Assembly: GCA_902801295.1 (NCBI GenBank) | Contig: CADCHN010000004.1 | Span: forward strand, 1-64,000 | Source: Oscillospiraceae bacterium | GTDB taxonomy: Bacteria > Bacillota > Clostridia > Oscillospirales > Oscillospiraceae | DNA: 64,000 nt | Direction of reading: 5' to 3' | In this document: in pieces, positions 61,438 through 64,000 of the stretch | Layout of the letters: every line of letters begins with the position of its first letter | How positions within the stretch are numbered: the stretch's first letter is position 1 | Program-made: the position numbers and the translations under genes | The notes under the pieces: model-generated | What the model was told of the DNA's origin: nothing | Databases searched by the model: none | Seen by the model: the letters and a program-made list of their open reading frames with translations, nothing else

Positions 61438-62594
61438 AACTTCTTTTCATGACCGGGCCTTTGTATCCCAAACCCGGCAATAATGCCAACTTGATAGGAA
61501 AACTGATCCCACACTTTCTGGCGGCCGGTCATGAAGTCTGCCTGTTTTCTGCTGCGTTCGGGGAGAACGAGAATGAGCTGCCGCTCGAATGCTTTGGTAT
61601 TCCGGTACATTGGGCAACAGACCAGAAGAAAGACTGGAAGCGGAAACTGCTCTATCCTGGCATTGCCAAAGCAATTGACCCAAACGGCTTTTCGGACGCG
61701 CTGCAGGTGCAGATCCTGCAGAGAGCACTGAAAGATGTCCGCCGACGGTTTCCCTTTGATGCTGTGATCTCCACCTCAGAGCCTTATCCTATGGCGGTGA
61801 CGGCCTCGCAAATCAAAGAGGGAAAAAAGGCGCTTTATATCATGGATCCTCCCGCAACCGTAAGCAAGGGCACAGAAACAGTTTTTCGCCGCCGGATTTT
61901 ACCGTCGATGCTGGAAAACCAGACGGTGTTGATTACAACGCCGTTTATCCGGGACGCGCTCCTTACGCATGGCTATCAGCTTCCGAGCAGGACAGAAACA
62001 TTGGGCTTTCCCATGATCGGGCAAGTCCGGCCGGAGAGAAAGCGCCTAACTGAGGACAAGATCCGTCTGCTCTTCTGCGGCTGGCTCTATTCCGACATCC
62101 GTTCCCCCCGCTATTTTCTTGACATCGTCTCTCGCCTGGACGAGCGCTTTGAAGTGACCTTCATGGGGAGGGAATGCGAACTTCTGCAGGAGCGTTTTCC
62201 GATCGAAACCAAAGCCAAACTCATCACCCTGCCGCAGCAACCCTATGAGACGGCGCTGCAGGCGATGGCGGACGCCGATATCATGATCAATATCGGCAAC
62301 AGCGTACCGGTGCATATGCCGTCGAAAACGCTGGAATATATCAACACGGGCAAGCCGATGGTGAACTTCTACAAGATGGAAGACTGCCCGACCCTCTATT
62401 ACACCAAACGCTATCCGCTGGCCCTGAACCTTTATGAGGGCAATGCGGATATCGATCAAGCGGCGAAGACCTTTGTTCAATTCTGCGAGGAGAACAAGGG
62501 AAAGACGGTAGATCGCGGCTACATTCTCCGCGAATATGCCGACTGCACGCCGGAATATATCGCACAGAAGATACTGGATTGCCTGGAGAACTGA
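61434..62594 (+). CDS. Probable glycosyltransferase (GT-B fold)
   Basis: 386 residues. MTGPLYPKPGNNANLIGKLI and PFDAVISTSEPYPMAVTASQ suit an acceptor domain; IRLLFCGWLYSDIRSPRYFL, LITLPQQPYETALQAMADAD and HMPSKTLEYINTGKPMVNFY a donor domain close to GT4 enzymes. Overlap (ATGA) with the upstream gene and a one-base gap to the downstream permease show tight operon structure. Specific sugar unknown. Confidence 0.83.
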   Translation: MKLLFMTGPLYPKPGNNANLIGKLIPHFLAAGHEVCLFSAAFGENENELPLECFGIPVHWATDQKKDWKRKLLYPGIAKAIDPNGFSDALQVQILQRALKDVRRRFPFDAVISTSEPYPMAVTASQIKEGKKALYIMDPPATVSKGTETVFRRRILPSMLENQTVLITTPFIRDALLTHGYQLPSRTETLGFPMIGQVRPERKRLTEDKIRLLFCGWLYSDIRSPRYFLDIVSRLDERFEVTFMGRECELLQERFPIETKAKLITLPQQPYETALQAMADADIMINIGNSVPVHMPSKTLEYINTGKPMVNFYKMEDCPTLYYTKRYPLALNLYEGNADIDQAAKTFVQFCEENKGKTVDRGYILREYADCTPEYIAQKILDCLEN

Positions 62595-62595
62595 C

Positions 62596-63456
62596 ATGGA
62601 TGAAAAACGCCCGGTCACCGTCATCCGACCCAAGTCGGGATGGTTTGACCTTCCAATCAAAGAGCTGTTCCGGTACAAGGATCTGATCCTGCTGTTTGTC
62701 AAGCGCGACTTTGTCTCGCTCTATAAGCAGACGATCCTCGGCCCGGCCTGGGCAGTGATCCAGCCCTTTCTGACCACGATCGTGTTTTCGCTGGTCTTTG
62801 GCCGTATCGCAGGACTTGCGGCCGAGGGTGTGCCGACCTTTATTTTTTACCTCAGCGGCAACGTGGTCTGGCACTATTTCTCCAACTGCCTGACCCAGAC
62901 CTCCAACACGTTCATTGCAAACAGCAACATCCTGGGCAAAGTCTATTTTCCCAGACTGGTCATGCCGGTTTCGACTGTCATCTCCAAGCTGATCGACTTT
63001 GCCATCCAGTTTTCATTCATGTTGATCTTTGTCGTGTATTACTGGGCGACGAACGCGGGGGTGCACCCGAACTGGTTTGTGCTGATGACCCCGGTGCTGC
63101 TGCTGCAGCTTGCGATGCTCAGCCTCGGCTGCGGCGTGATTATTTCTGCGGCGACGACGAAATACCGCGATCTGCGCATGCTTGTCACCTTCGGCGTGCA
63201 GCTTTGGATGTACGGCACGCCGATCGCCTACGATATGTTCTCCATGGGCGTTTTCGCACCCGGTTCCAAATACTACGGTCTGTATATGTGCAACCCCGTG
63301 ACACCGATCGTCAACATCTTCCGCTACGGCTGGCTCGGCATCGGGCAGATCGACTGGTTTTACTACGGCGTCGGCTGGATGGTGACGCTGGTGATTCTCT
63401 TCCTCGGCGTGGTGCTCTTCAGCCGCGTGGAAAAGACCTTTATGGATACGGTGTGA
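62596..63456 (+). CDS. ABC-2 type polysaccharide export permease (TagG/Wzm-like)
   Basis: 286 residues with about six helices. LFVKRDFVSLYKQTILGPAW is the family's cytoplasmic lead-in, then IVFSLVFGRIAGL, FYLSGNVVWHYFSN and the C-terminal NPVTPIVNIFRYGWLG. It exports a lipid-linked glycan with an ATPase (Wzt/TagH), which is not in this window and may lie downstream. ATG 62596 has GGAG seven bases upstream. Confidence 0.93.
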   Translation: MDEKRPVTVIRPKSGWFDLPIKELFRYKDLILLFVKRDFVSLYKQTILGPAWAVIQPFLTTIVFSLVFGRIAGLAAEGVPTFIFYLSGNVVWHYFSNCLTQTSNTFIANSNILGKVYFPRLVMPVSTVISKLIDFAIQFSFMLIFVVYYWATNAGVHPNWFVLMTPVLLLQLAMLSLGCGVIISAATTKYRDLRMLVTFGVQLWMYGTPIAYDMFSMGVFAPGSKYYGLYMCNPVTPIVNIFRYGWLGIGQIDWFYYGVGWMVTLVILFLGVVLFSRVEKTFMDTV

Positions 63457-63457
63457 T

Positions 63458-64000
63458 ATGGAAATGACTCGTCTTTCTCTGGAGGAACTGAAGCGCTGTC
63501 AAATTGGAATTCTTGATGCGGTGGCGTCTTTTTGCGACAGCAATGGAATCCGTTACTATCTCTCCGGCGGAACACTGCTTGGCGCTGTCCGGCATAAAGG
63601 TTATATTCCCTGGGATGACGATATCGATATCTGCATGATGCGCGAGGATTATGACAGATTCCTCAGAGAATTCAACCGTGCAAACGACAGATATCAAGTA
63701 TGGTCCATCGAGAACAACCCGGCATTCCTGCGCGAGTATGGAAAAGTGCTGGATACGAGTACGGTATTATATGAGCCGGATGAAAACGGGAAAAAACTCT
63801 GTGTCAACATTGACCTCTTTGTCATGGATTCGGCGCCTTCGGATGACTTGCTGGTGCAAAAACTCTATGACAGACGCGATTTTCTGCGCCGTAGAAAAAT
63901 CAAAAGAGAACAGTCAAAGCAGCAAAAAGTGACGGGACTGCACAGTTTTTTCTATTATCTTCATGGAGTGCTCAGAAGAATCATTCCCGAGCGATACTAT
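63458..64000 (+). CDS. LicD-family protein, 5' part (runs off the window)
   Basis: The first 181 residues of a second LicD protein. YYLSGGTLLGAVRHKGYIPW followed by DDDIDICMMREDYDRFL is the LicD core and NIDLFVMDSAP the second motif. ATG 63458 overlaps nothing but follows the permease stop by one base and has no SD, so translational coupling is likely. Composition fits its GC-rich neighbours, unlike the LicD gene at 53677. The C-terminal part is beyond the window. Confidence 0.9.
   Translation, partial: MEMTRLSLEELKRCQIGILDAVASFCDSNGIRYYLSGGTLLGAVRHKGYIPWDDDIDICMMREDYDRFLREFNRANDRYQVWSIENNPAFLREYGKVLDTSTVLYEPDENGKKLCVNIDLFVMDSAPSDDLLVQKLYDRRDFLRRRKIKREQSKQQKVTGLHSFFYYLHGVLRRIIPERYY

Overview
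The window reads as chromosome of a fairly GC-rich, Gram-positive, anaerobic gut-type Clostridia, most likely Oscillospirales/Oscillospiraceae. This rests on dockerin-like and InlB-type surface proteins, a SpoIIQ-like sporulation peptidase behind a sigma-F-type promoter, cellobiose-phosphorylase metabolism, Gram-positive SD sequences and CpsC/CpsD-like tyrosine kinases. No phage, insertion sequence, CRISPR array or rRNA was seen. All family calls are from reading the sequence; no database search was possible.

Layout. 1-8.0 kb: the C-terminal end of one dockerin-bearing surface protein and a complete 2263-residue multidomain subtilase ending in the same module set, with a relic of that module between them. 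8-15.1 kb: housekeeping and accessory genes (dUTPase, acyl-ACP thioesterase, Nudix hydrolase, a heterodimeric ABC exporter, MntP, an M15 peptidase-like protein). 15.1-26.2 kb: a glucan-use region, with a lipoprotein pullulanase, then a LacI regulator/solute-binding protein/two permeases/GH5 operon divergent from a GH94 cellobiose-type phosphorylase. 26.2-32.4 kb: an aminotransferase, a TSUP permease, tRNA-Glu and tRNA-Met, SpoIIQ, a decayed pilin-like gene and two DUF218 proteins.

32.5-41.4 kb is the most unusual part. Behind a strong promoter and before a terminator lie a giant InlB-repeat surface protein, a 95-residue peptide with one EF-hand/dockerin-like loop between two cysteines, an attenuator-like hairpin, an HPr-kinase-like protein, a PqqD-like RiPP recognition element, a membrane-anchored Pro/Glu/Ser-rich protein and a PF14907-type nucleotidyltransferase. 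This resembles the accessory set of kinase-containing RiPP (lasso peptide) clusters, but no cyclase or transglutaminase-like protease is present, so it may be an undescribed peptide- or protein-modification system.

41.6-64 kb is an exopolysaccharide/capsule locus with its own promoter: ABC exporter, CpsB-like phosphatase, an Ig-like membrane protein, two tandem chain-length/tyrosine-kinase proteins, a metallophosphoesterase, the initiating sugar transferase, an aldolase plus 2-hydroxyacid dehydrogenase pair, glycosyltransferases, an acyltransferase, two LicD proteins, an EpsG-like polymerase, a nucleotide-sugar dehydrogenase and an ABC-2 permease. It continues past the right edge. A more AT-rich block (about 53.5-55.6 kb) with its own promoter looks like a later insertion in this locus.
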